This document shows positions 45,233-52,066 of a DNA stretch of 64,000 nucleotides, piece by piece; within the stretch, counting starts at the first letter, position 1, and each line of letters begins with the position of its first letter. The DNA comes from Sporosarcina sp. ACRSL (GTDB lineage: Bacteria > Bacillota > Bacilli > Bacillales_A > Planococcaceae): assembly GCF_022346605.1 (NCBI RefSeq), contig NZ_JAKRNT010000014.1:39118-103117 (forward strand), read 5' to 3'. The notes below the pieces were generated by a model. That model ran no database searches. It saw only the letters and a program-made list of their open reading frames with translations, and was not told where the DNA came from. The position numbers and the translations under genes are program-made.

Positions 45233-45543
45233 TACATTGTAGTTGTGTTGTGTGCAACTAGCCGGTGCAATACTTAAAGAAGCTTGAAAGAGTAAAGCGA
45301 AAACAAAATTTACAAATAGACAAATAATTCCACCGAGCTTATATGAAAACTCCTTTCAAAAAAGAAGGGAGTTTTATTTAACAAGCAAAGATTGTAGAAA
45401 TATACTTATACTTACCGGTACTTTATTTGAATATTTTGGTAAAATGTACTGTAAGTAAAAGGGGTGTCATTTGCCTAAATAAGCCTTTAGATATTAAAGA
45501 AGAACTAAATACATTGAATAAGATAACTATAAGGAGAATAGAA
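45233..45543 (+). other. Gap with degenerate cassette hairpin and terminator
   Basis: A decayed hairpin-A-like sequence (45252-45282, CAACTAGCCGGTGCAATACTT) starts 20 bp after the PIN stop. A terminator follows (AAAACTCC...GGGAGTTTT, 45347-45375). A second degenerate copy may lie near 45412. No gene seen. Confidence 0.5.
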
Positions 45544-46500
45544 ATGAAATCAATCCTAAGATCTAAGGCTCGAAAAAGAAATCTTTATGAATTATTTTAC
45601 AAGCAGCCAGAAAACCGTGTTACAGAATCTTTTATTAAAATGTTGGAGAAAACAAAACCGAATATAACCTCTGAATTATTGGCTTTGCTTGGCTTGGGGA
45701 AATACAATAGTGAGTTCAAGTATGGATTGCAAGTGAATCATTATATAACAGCAAATAATTCTAATTCAGTTATCTTAGGTATATCAGAATTTTATCATGA
45801 CTTTAACCCAAGTGAGTTAGAATTAGGAGATGAAAAAGAAGGCAAACCAGATGCCTATATCTATGCTAATGATGATTCTATTCATATTCTAGTTGAAGTT
45901 AAGGTCGGTAATAACAAACTGACTAACGCACAACTTTTGGGGCATAGTACTCGTTTTGTAGGAGTTGATAAAGACAATATACGTGTAGTAAATAAAACTT
46001 GGGATGATATAAGAACTGAACTATCGGCGATTCTAAAGGATTATGATGAATATCATCGTAACTATTTACTAATTCAGGAGTTTATAGATTTAATTACACC
46101 AAAAGGGTATTACGACATCTATCATTATCCTGAACATGAACATCTAAGGGATGAATATCTATACTTTGATACCTTTATTAAGAATTTGCCAGAAGTTACA
46201 GCTGATAAAAGCAAATATGATGAATCAATTGATTATTTCTATAAGGGTACAAAATTTGTTTCAATATTTCCGAAGAGAAATATCCTAATCCTTAAACCAA
46301 ATGACAAAGAGATGCAAAGGATAGTTAATACAATTCTAGATTTTGAACATTTTACTGAACTAGAATTAACAGATGAGAGATTAAATCATAGAAGAGGTTC
46401 GAAAGAGGGAATTATCGATCTAAATCGTAAAGATGATTTGTCTCTTATTAAAGATTTAATACTAGTTACTTACAATGTTCGTAAAGCAAAAGGTAAATAG
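45544..46500 (+). CDS. PD-(D/E)XK nuclease family protein
   Basis: 318 aa from ATG 45544 after ATAAGGAG; a longer open frame upstream lacks a ribosome site. The nuclease core is clear: KPDAYIYANDDSIHILVEVK, i.e. PD followed by ExK (here EVK) near residues 100-120, then QLLGH. The N-terminal ENRVTESFIKMLE resembles type II/IV restriction-like domains. DNA cleavage is likely; specificity unknown. Hairpin A begins 18 bp after the stop. Confidence 0.72.
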   Translation: MKSILRSKARKRNLYELFYKQPENRVTESFIKMLEKTKPNITSELLALLGLGKYNSEFKYGLQVNHYITANNSNSVILGISEFYHDFNPSELELGDEKEGKPDAYIYANDDSIHILVEVKVGNNKLTNAQLLGHSTRFVGVDKDNIRVVNKTWDDIRTELSAILKDYDEYHRNYLLIQEFIDLITPKGYYDIYHYPEHEHLRDEYLYFDTFIKNLPEVTADKSKYDESIDYFYKGTKFVSIFPKRNILILKPNDKEMQRIVNTILDFEHFTELELTDERLNHRRGSKEGIIDLNRKDDLSLIKDLILVTYNVRKAKGK

Positions 46501-46518
46501 CAGGTTAATAATTCGTTT

Positions 46519-46548
46519 CTTCTTCTACTAACGGGTGCTTTAGTCAAG
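46519..46548 (+). repeat. Solo hairpin A next to the recombinase pseudogene
   Basis: ACTAACGGGTGCTTTAGT core, ending 36 bp before the recombinase stop. Its partner hairpin B is at 47485, on the other side of the pseudogene, so the gene lies between the two halves of a repeat. Confidence 0.75.
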
Positions 46549-46584
46549 TAGAGCCATGTCTATTAAGACCTGGCTCCTATACAT

Positions 46585-47412
46585 CTAAAAGTACTTCTGA
46601 TAATACTCTTTCCTTAGCCTTTCACTTAATTGGGCGTAGATCCTTGTGGTTACACTTTGCCCGTGCCCCATGAGACTTTGTATAACTTCAATAGGAGCTC
46701 CATTATTAATAAAGGAATTGCATAGCTATGTCTAAGTTGATGTGGATGAATCTCAATGTTGATTTCGGCACGATTTGAAATTCGTTTAATGATATATCGC
46801 ACTTGGGCGACACTCATTTTATGTGGCTGCCTTGCCGTCAAAAAGGTGCAGGATTATTGTCATTACGGCTTTCAAGATATCGTTTAAGCCAAATGTCGCA
46901 CCGAGTATTGAAATAAACTTCCCTTTCCTTATCCCCTTTTTCTCAAATAATCGGATTGGTTGGTCCAAATAATATTGTTCTTTTCTATTTCTCCAAATTC
47001 GACAACCGGTAGAAAACATGAATTCAAAAATCGCTTTTTCTATTGAGGTATGACAGGATTTACGATGTACAATCTCTCTTTCGATTAAATACTTGGGTCT
47101 CCGCTTCCCGACTTTGGGCCTCTTTAATCTTGGAAGTTGGATTCTTACTCAGGTAGCCTTCTTCATGAGAACAACGAAAAAAAAGATTTCATACAGCGTA
47201 TAAGATGTGCAAGACTGGCTGGTTTTAAAATGCTTGCCCGATACAGCAAGATATTCCTTCAGTTGAATCGTATCCAGCAATTCCATCTCTACATCCTTAA
47301 AATAACCGATTAGTAGCGTAGACTGTAACTGATAGGTCTTCAACGTTTGTGGTAAAAAACCCTCTATCCGCTAATCAGTTTCAAACTTAGACCATGCTTT
47401 TGACAGTAACAA
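46585..47412 (-). pseudogene. Decayed tyrosine recombinase inside the array
   Basis: The minus strand encodes the whole length (~275 codons) of a XerC/D-like recombinase but with an in-frame stop (after LSKAWSKFETD) and several frameshifts. Recognisable parts in order: GFLPQTLKTYQLQ, MELLDTIQLKEYLAVSG, EKAIFEFMFSTGCRI (first catalytic arginine region), MSVAQVRYIIKRISNRA, HPHQLRHS (H-x-x-R), then after a shift TRIYAQLSERLRK with the nucleophile tyrosine. Related recombinases are common and often multicopy in Bacillaceae. AGGGGGAATT precedes the TTG start. Confidence 0.82.
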
Positions 47413-47484
47413 TTCAATTCCCCCTAAGAGAGTTATATTAAAGGGATTATAGCAAATCAATAGAAGAGTATAGTCATATGGAGT

Positions 47485-47518
47485 GTTTTTTACTAACGGT
47501 GCAGTTTAGTTAAAAAAG
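47485..47518 (+). repeat. Solo hairpin B after the recombinase pseudogene
   Basis: ACTAACGGTGCAGTTTAGT core, 73 bp upstream of the recombinase start and 18 bp before the next cassette gene. Confidence 0.78.
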
Positions 47519-47535
47519 GGAGTGGGGGAAGTAAA

Positions 47536-47805
47536 ATGACAAAAGATAAATTAAAAGCTTTATTTGCTTTAGGATCTTTAGTGACTGTAATTGGCATTAT
47601 ATTGCTGTTTTTCAGCATTAAATTTGGTGAATCACTTGCTCATAATTGGCTCGTAAAACGAGGCGGCGGCTCGGACACTTCAACATATCTAATAATATTT
47701 GAAGGTTATACAAATATCTTTTTATCTGCTGGAAGTATCCTTTTGGTGATTGGTCTTGCCACCACTATTTTTGTTTATTACAAGATTCTTAGTATTGACG
47801 AATGA
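47536..47805 (+). CDS. Small membrane protein, two segments
   Basis: 89 aa with membrane segments at about 10-28 and 58-80 and a glycine-rich loop (KRGGGSDTSTYLI) between. GGGAGTGGGGGAAG precedes the ATG. Unrecognised. A clean cassette: 18 bp from hairpin B to the start and 13 bp from stop to hairpin A. Confidence 0.7.
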   Translation: MTKDKLKALFALGSLVTVIGIILLFFSIKFGESLAHNWLVKRGGGSDTSTYLIIFEGYTNIFLSAGSILLVIGLATTIFVYYKILSIDE

Positions 47806-47817
47806 AGCTCTCTTCTT

Positions 47818-47909
47818 CTTCAACTAACGGGTGCTTTAGTAAAAAATCTTAAGTATTCATAGGTAACACTTTTCTTGTTCAACTAACGTTCAGTTTAGTT
47901 TAATAAAAG
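47818..47909 (+). repeat. Hairpin-pair cassette repeat 6
   Basis: Hairpin A (47818-47847; right arm decayed) and hairpin B (47874-47909). The linker differs from the usual GAGC...GCTC sequence. Confidence 0.8.
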
Positions 47910-47958
47910 CAGTAAAAAAAAATTCGTTCATCTTATCAAAGAGGGAAGGAGGACAGCT

Positions 47959-48411
47959 ATGAAAAAGTATGTTTTGTTAATGCTATTAATGACTTTCACT
48001 TTAACGTTAGCTGCTTGCAAAAGCGAAGAAGAAAAAATACAAACTTATTTAAAAAATAAAAGTGAAATTGTTTCTCATTTTTCAGTCGTTGATTTTACAG
48101 AAGGGGAATTAAATATTGAAATAATGATGATGCTTCCCGACGAGACCGAAACAGTGTACGAAGATGCTAAAAAGTCTGAGGCGAGTAGGGAAGCAAAAAC
48201 TTCATTGGAAGCTATAAAGAACTACTCTAAAAAACATAAGGGTGTAATAAAAGAAGTAAATCTTTACTTTATTACGAGAAAAACAAATACAATTGTTGCG
48301 GAAGTAAATGCAAAAAACGATACTATACTAGAAACGGATTGGAAAGATGTAAGTGAGCAAGAGCTTTTTCAAATTGCAGATGATTACAAATTTCACGGTG
48401 TATCAAATTAG
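47959..48411 (+). CDS. Small lipoprotein
   Basis: 150 aa. A signal peptide ending in the lipobox LAAC (cysteine near 20) means it is lipid-anchored at the outer face of the membrane. The rest is a lysine/glutamate-rich domain without known motifs. GGAAGGAGG precedes the ATG. Hairpin A follows directly after the stop codon. Confidence 0.78.
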   Translation: MKKYVLLMLLMTFTLTLAACKSEEEKIQTYLKNKSEIVSHFSVVDFTEGELNIEIMMMLPDETETVYEDAKKSEASREAKTSLEAIKNYSKKHKGVIKEVNLYFITRKTNTIVAEVNAKNDTILETDWKDVSEQELFQIADDYKFHGVSN

Positions 48412-48502
48412 TTTTCAACTAACGGGTGCTTTACTTGAAGATCGTTGAGCTACTGGGGTGATTAATTCTTATTGAACTAACGGAGCAGGTTAGTTCAATA
48501 AG
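48412..48502 (+). repeat. Hairpin-pair cassette repeat 7 (best hairpin B)
   Basis: Hairpin A 48412-48440; hairpin B 48468-48502 has a perfect 14-bp stem (CTTATTGAACTAAC / GTTAGTTCAATAAG) with the loop GGAGCAG. This is the clearest example of the structure. Confidence 0.92.
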
Positions 48503-48537
48503 AACTGTGATTACATCGCGATATTGGGGGGAATAGT

Positions 48538-49164
48538 TTGCAGAGAAGTTGGTTTATTACATCTTTATTGGTTCTGCTTATAGCATCTGGTTGTACACCA
48601 GATAACACTGAGATAGAGGCTTTAGAACAAAAGGTTCATCAATTAGAAGGTGAAAATAGAAAGTTGAAAACGGACTTAGAAAATACGGAAAGAGAATATG
48701 ATAAGGATAGGAAGATTGAAGATTTTACCTATCTCGAAGAACTGAGCGATAGTGAAATTGAAAAATATATCGCTTTCCTAAAAGATGCTAAGATAACTCA
48801 TCTTAAAGACATCAGTCAAGAACATATTGTTTTAATTTTTATGAATCTCATAAAAGAGAATGAAGTAGATAATATATTTGCATTAACCTATGACAACGGC
48901 AATCTACCTTCTAAAGAAGTCTTCATTAGCGAATACAATGATTATTTGGCTTACGATTTAGAACAGGAATATTTGAAATACAGGTATTACGATTCAGTGA
49001 GTGTCTATGAAGAATCTCAAAAGGATAATTTAACTACTGTCGGTTTAACTATTTCGTTTGGCAGCAGTTCTCAAACTAGCGTATATGCACTAAAAAAAGA
49101 CCAAGATGTTTGGGAAATGGATATTTATCATTTAATTGAATTGAAAAAAGAAGATAGAAAATAA
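48538..49164 (+). CDS. Lipoprotein with coiled-coil stalk
   Basis: 208 aa, TTG start after GGGGGGAA. Lipobox IASGC (cysteine near 19), then a coiled coil (IEALEQKVHQLEGENRKLKT), then a soluble domain of unknown type. It is anchored outside the cell. Hairpin A follows 12 bp after the stop; the start is 36 bp after hairpin B. Confidence 0.78.
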   Translation: MQRSWFITSLLVLLIASGCTPDNTEIEALEQKVHQLEGENRKLKTDLENTEREYDKDRKIEDFTYLEELSDSEIEKYIAFLKDAKITHLKDISQEHIVLIFMNLIKENEVDNIFALTYDNGNLPSKEVFISEYNDYLAYDLEQEYLKYRYYDSVSVYEESQKDNLTTVGLTISFGSSSQTSVYALKKDQDVWEMDIYHLIELKKEDRK

Positions 49165-49175
49165 CTAATAACAAT

Positions 49176-49266
49176 ATTAAACTAACGGGGCTTTAATTGA
49201 AGATTGTTGAACTGCTTAACCGCTCATCTTACTTATTCAACTAACGGGGCAGATTATTTCAATAAG
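49176..49266 (+). repeat. Hairpin-pair cassette repeat 8
   Basis: Hairpin A (49176-49202), linker ATTGTTGAACTGCTTAACCG..., hairpin B (49232-49266). Confidence 0.88.
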
Positions 49267-49284
49267 AAAAAAGGAGGTTGAGTA

Positions 49285-49476
49285 GTGGGCTTGGTTAGAT
49301 TTGTAGTTATCGGATTAATCTTCTGGGTTATTGCAGTTATTCTTGTCTTACTCTTAGATATTACTTTAACTATTTTGGGACTGCCATTGAATGCAGTTAC
49401 CGAGAGTCTGTTACAAATACTCATTTTGTGTTACGGGTTATTGAAGTACGGTATTAAAAAAGGAAGTATAAATTAA
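49285..49476 (+). CDS. Small two-segment membrane protein
   Basis: 63 aa, GTG start after AAGGAGGTTGA. Two hydrophobic segments fill the protein (LVRFVVIGLIFWVIAVILVL and the region from LTILGLPLNA to LLQILILCYGLL), with a basic tail. Unrecognised; could be a holin-like, regulatory or envelope peptide. Cassette gene, 19 bp after hairpin B. Confidence 0.68.
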   Translation: MGLVRFVVIGLIFWVIAVILVLLLDITLTILGLPLNAVTESLLQILILCYGLLKYGIKKGSIN

Positions 49477-49573
49477 TATAAAAATTTTGATTTACCTAAG
49501 GGTGATAGAATGGATAACCCTTCTATTCAATAAAAAAGGTTATCTGCATACTGTTAACGAAGAACATGCCTTT

Positions 49574-49609
49574 CTAATTAAACTAACGAGGCAGGTTAGT
49601 TGGATAAAG
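49574..49609 (+). repeat. Solo hairpin B
   Basis: AAACTAACGAGGCAGGTTAGTT core. A weak hairpin-A remnant may lie near 49494 (CCTAAGGGTGATAG). Confidence 0.78.
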
Positions 49610-49631
49610 CAAAGAAAATTGGGGGGGTAGA

Positions 49632-49805
49632 ATGTCCGAGGAAGAAAGAGAAAGATTAAAAGCTAAAGAACAGCGAAAAAACCCTGGTGGTGCTTTGAAC
49701 GATGCGTGGGCTCAAGCCCACACAGGAGCACCGAGCGGCAGTGGATGTTTAGCATTATTAATAATTGCGGCAATCATTCTGCTGTTAGAAACGTGCTCAA
49801 AATAA
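49632..49805 (+). CDS. Very small membrane peptide (57 aa)
   Basis: ATG at 49632 after a run of G, 57 codons, TAA at 49803-49805. The N-terminal half is charged (EEERERLKAKEQRKNPGG), the C-terminal half is one membrane segment (CLALLIIAAIILLLE). Start 23 bp after hairpin B and stop 2 bp before the next hairpin, exactly the cassette spacing, which argues that it is a real gene. Confidence 0.62.
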   Translation: MSEEERERLKAKEQRKNPGGALNDAWAQAHTGAPSGSGCLALLIIAAIILLLETCSK

Positions 49806-49806
49806 T

Positions 49807-49985
49807 CTTATTGTAGTAACGGGTGCTTTAGTTCAATAAGGATGGTAGAAAATTACGCTAAAAAGCACTCAGATTTCTAAGTGCTTTACTTGTTTTTTTA
49901 TATGGCTTTTCACTGTTTAAAAATAAGCTGATTAACCTGTTATTTACATTGTTAATTGACTTTTCCCCATCAACCGAACCCGTTA
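49807..49985 (+). repeat. 3' conserved segment, copy B
   Basis: 179 bp matching 35782-35960: opening hairpin (49807-49840), terminator-like AAAAGCACT...AGTGCTTT (49860-49888), and the closing inverted terminal repeat (49961-49985). Confidence 0.82.
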
Positions 49986-50299
49986 TCCGTATGTAAGTGG
50001 TTTTTTACTTTGAGGTAAACATTACCTTGAACTAAGATTATATTAGGTTTGCAGTTGATATAATATTCGGATAAACGGACTCTTCAAATGACCATCCCGG
50101 GGCTCTTTAGTTCTAACAATCAATTCCCTCTATGTAAATAGTTTCATTGTAAGTAAGTTGTCGACCATCTTCAAGTGCAAGTCTAATACCAGGCATCCAA
50201 TACACGGGCTTTGCTTCATTATGAAGCATATATTAAATTACGTTTAACTGAACTATTGTGGCCTTCTCAATTACCACCCTATTTGCATGTTATTCAAAA

Positions 50300-50457
50300 A
50301 GCGAAAACCGCCCTCATAGACTTGGCAGTCTGGGCGGTCTTGATAATCAAACAACGCAAGAAGCGTTGATACTGAAATGCAGCCACACCTCGACTCCGAC
50401 ATCGCTGTATTAGCCGCTTATTTATTTTCTGATACTTAATACTTCTGCTCTTATTAT
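50300..50457 (-). ncRNA. Candidate small RNA, possibly a type I antitoxin-like RNA
   Basis: On the minus strand a TATAAT box lies at about 50452-50457, an inner hairpin CAACGC/GCGTTG at 50352-50368, and a strong GC terminator hairpin (ACCGCCC...GGGCGGT, 50307-50338) followed by T-rich sequence. The terminator with CCAAGTCTATGAGGGCGG is the form I associate with RatA-like antisense RNAs in Bacillales. I cannot find the matching toxin peptide, so the class is uncertain. The rest of 49986-50496 holds nothing recognisable. Confidence 0.45.
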
Positions 50458-50496
50458 ACCCTATATGTTAAAAAGTAAAAGTGCCACAACAGTAAC

Positions 50497-51516
50497 TTAA
50501 TTCTGTAAAGATTTCTTGGATGCAGCTGAAGCGGAAGAGAGCGCAAAAGAACTGTATTTTTCTGCTGCGATTTTTTGGCCACGATTAATTATTTCATCGA
50601 TATCATTTTGCGTGAACTCGATTAGGCTGTCCAAGTTTACTCTGATTCGAATAGCAGTACCAAGATGATCATAGGGAATATTTTCTGAAGTTTGCTCAGA
50701 AATATATAACGAAGAATCACCAGAACAAATAAAGAAGGTACCATTCATTTTACTTATTTGACTTGCAATATATAACCCATAGCCAGAATGATCCCATACA
50801 CCATCGATCTTTCCGCGTTCTTGTCCTTGGTACATGAAGGCTTTACCTGAAATGGCAGGCTGCAATGCCAACTCAAGCGCAGCATCAACATCAGAGATGG
50901 TTAAGTGCGGATTTACTTTAAGTGTTTGAGCTATGCCAACGCCTTCATCTAAAATGCCAATTTCAATTTCTCTCTGATAACCCCATCTTTGAGCTGCAAG
51001 CCATATTGTTTCTGACTCACTATGTTCAACTATATTGCGAAGAATTTCTCGTATGCATTGGAATAATGAATTTTTGATATCGAGATTATTGCCGCAAAGT
51101 ATTCCAGCCATTTCTTTTGCTTTTCTAACGATTACCTCTTGTACCACCCCTTGGTCTGTATCATATGATTCCATTCTTAACGTCTTAACATCAAGTTTTG
51201 TAATAGGTATGTATGTAACGCTTCCTAATGCCTCACCTGGTTGTTTTCCGTGTTGTAATCCAAAGCTCTTGAAAAATCCCATGTGAGCTGCATAACTATT
51301 TCCATCAAAATTCGTAGCTTTGAAAGAAACCTTTGGATATTTAGCTTTCATAGAACGTAGTCGCTTTGAGAACAAAAGCATCGCAAGCGGCTCTACTTTA
51401 TACATATTTCTAAAATCGAAAAGTACACTGTCGACTCCCTCTAATTCTAAATCAACGTTGTATAGATCTAATACATTTTCTAATGTCAAATCTTCAATTT
51501 CAAACCTTAAATCCAT
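50497..51516 (-). CDS. STAS-like plus GHKL ATPase protein
   Basis: 339 aa, cytoplasmic. Residues about 1-105 look STAS-like (VDSVLFDFRNMYKVEPLAML); residues about 150-300 form a GHKL/HATPase domain with REILRNIVEHSES (N box), ILDEGVGIAQTL (G1) and HSGYGLYIASQISKMNG (G2). It lacks a histidine phosphorylation domain, so it resembles anti-sigma-type kinases or stand-alone GHKL proteins of islands, which often pair with a DUF4325 partner; none is here. Last gene before attR; cargo or regulation role unknown. Confidence 0.72.
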   Translation of the reverse strand: MDLRFEIEDLTLENVLDLYNVDLELEGVDSVLFDFRNMYKVEPLAMLLFSKRLRSMKAKYPKVSFKATNFDGNSYAAHMGFFKSFGLQHGKQPGEALGSVTYIPITKLDVKTLRMESYDTDQGVVQEVIVRKAKEMAGILCGNNLDIKNSLFQCIREILRNIVEHSESETIWLAAQRWGYQREIEIGILDEGVGIAQTLKVNPHLTISDVDAALELALQPAISGKAFMYQGQERGKIDGVWDHSGYGLYIASQISKMNGTFFICSGDSSLYISEQTSENIPYDHLGTAIRIRVNLDSLIEFTQNDIDEIINRGQKIAAEKYSSFALSSASAASKKSLQN

Positions 51517-51793
51517 TCAGAATCCTCCATTCACCATCCAGTTAATTGTTGGAAATTGTATTGTTTATATAATACCATATTTTAGAAGTTAGAATTAGGA
51601 GAAGCCAGAATTATTTATTGAACTATTGATTAGATAGAATGCTTCGAAATGCCCTCAACAACTTTGCTACAATGATAAATTCCTTGCCTCCGAAGTATTG
51701 TTTTTATCGACTCGTAGTTAAAACCGATGTTAAGGATTGTTAAAAAAGTAATAAAACTCCCGTAAACATTGACGCAAAGCCATTTGTGTTTGA
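51517..51793. promoter_or_regulatory. Right-end spacer with an arm-type site
   Basis: About 277 bp between the GHKL gene and attR. ACCGATGTTAA at 51723-51733 repeats the left arm-type sequence (23073), consistent with an integrase arm site. Nothing else recognised. Confidence 0.5.
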
Positions 51794-51821
51794 CGGGGGT
51801 TCAAATCCTCTCGTCTCCGTA
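51794..51821 (+). repeat. attR core (28-bp direct repeat)
   Basis: Exact copy of 22948-22975 (tRNA-Ser T-arm and 3' end). No other part of a tRNA precedes it, so it is the partial copy left by integration. Confidence 0.92.
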
Positions 51822-51830
51822 TATAATTAG

Positions 51831-51868
51831 AAGCTCTCTCATGCGTTTTTTGTATGGAGAGCTTTTTG
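51831..51868. terminator. Terminator after attR
   Basis: AAGCTCTC pairs with GAGAGCTT, then T-rich sequence. In the uninterrupted chromosome it would directly follow tRNA-Ser and end its transcript. The remaining ~200 bp to recQ shows nothing specific. Confidence 0.75.
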
Positions 51869-52066
51869 TATGCCTTTTCAATTGGAGACTTGTCCAAATG
51901 TCTGTTATTCTAGAAGAAAGCATCTTTTTGAAAGGTTTTTTGCATTATTAGTCGTGAATGAAATACATAGCCGTGATGAAGAACGGATGCTACTCGAGTA
52001 GGGAAGTTGGAAAAAGTGCCGAAAGTGGGTGCTTTTTTCTTTGGCTTAACGTAAAAATTTAATGAG

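Larger units (their letters stand above)
40122..49985 (+). mobile_element. Cassette-array unit B (9.9 kb, inverted terminal repeats)
   Basis: Bounded by the 25-bp terminal repeat (40122-40146) and its inverted copy (49961-49985), both matching unit A. It opens with the 5' conserved segment, ends with the 3' conserved segment, and between them carries ten + strand genes separated by hairpin-pair repeats and one minus-strand recombinase pseudogene. Confidence 0.72.
22948..51821. mobile_element. Integrated genetic element in tRNA-Ser (~28.9 kb)
   Basis: Bounded by the 28-bp duplicated tRNA-Ser 3' end, with integrase and excisionase-like genes at the left end, HTH regulators, a Rep_trans-type protein, and accessory cargo. 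The interior is visibly more AT-rich than the flanks. No type IV secretion, coupling ATPase, capsid or terminase gene is present, so it is not a complete conjugative element or phage; an integrative mobilisable or plasmid-like island is the best description. Confidence 0.88.

Noticed and set aside
34845..49840. CRISPR array
   Set aside because: The repeats are regularly structured but are separated by genes of different lengths, not by 30-40 bp spacers, and no cas genes are present.
34845..49840. True integron attC array
   Set aside because: There are conserved ends, hairpin sites and an opposed recombinase, but the repeats lack the standard attC core sites and the recombinase lacks any integron-integrase-specific segment that I can see. 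I describe it as integron-like only.
50360..50440. Toxin peptide for the small RNA
   Set aside because: Short frames on both strands were read; none has the hydrophobic segment expected of a type I toxin.
22948..51821. Complete conjugative element or prophage
   Set aside because: No coupling protein, type IV secretion, terminase, capsid, tail or lysis genes are seen in the element.
51876..51910. Second partial tRNA after attR
   Set aside because: AATTGGAGAC resembles the tRNA-Ser 5' end, but the following bases cannot form the D or anticodon arms.
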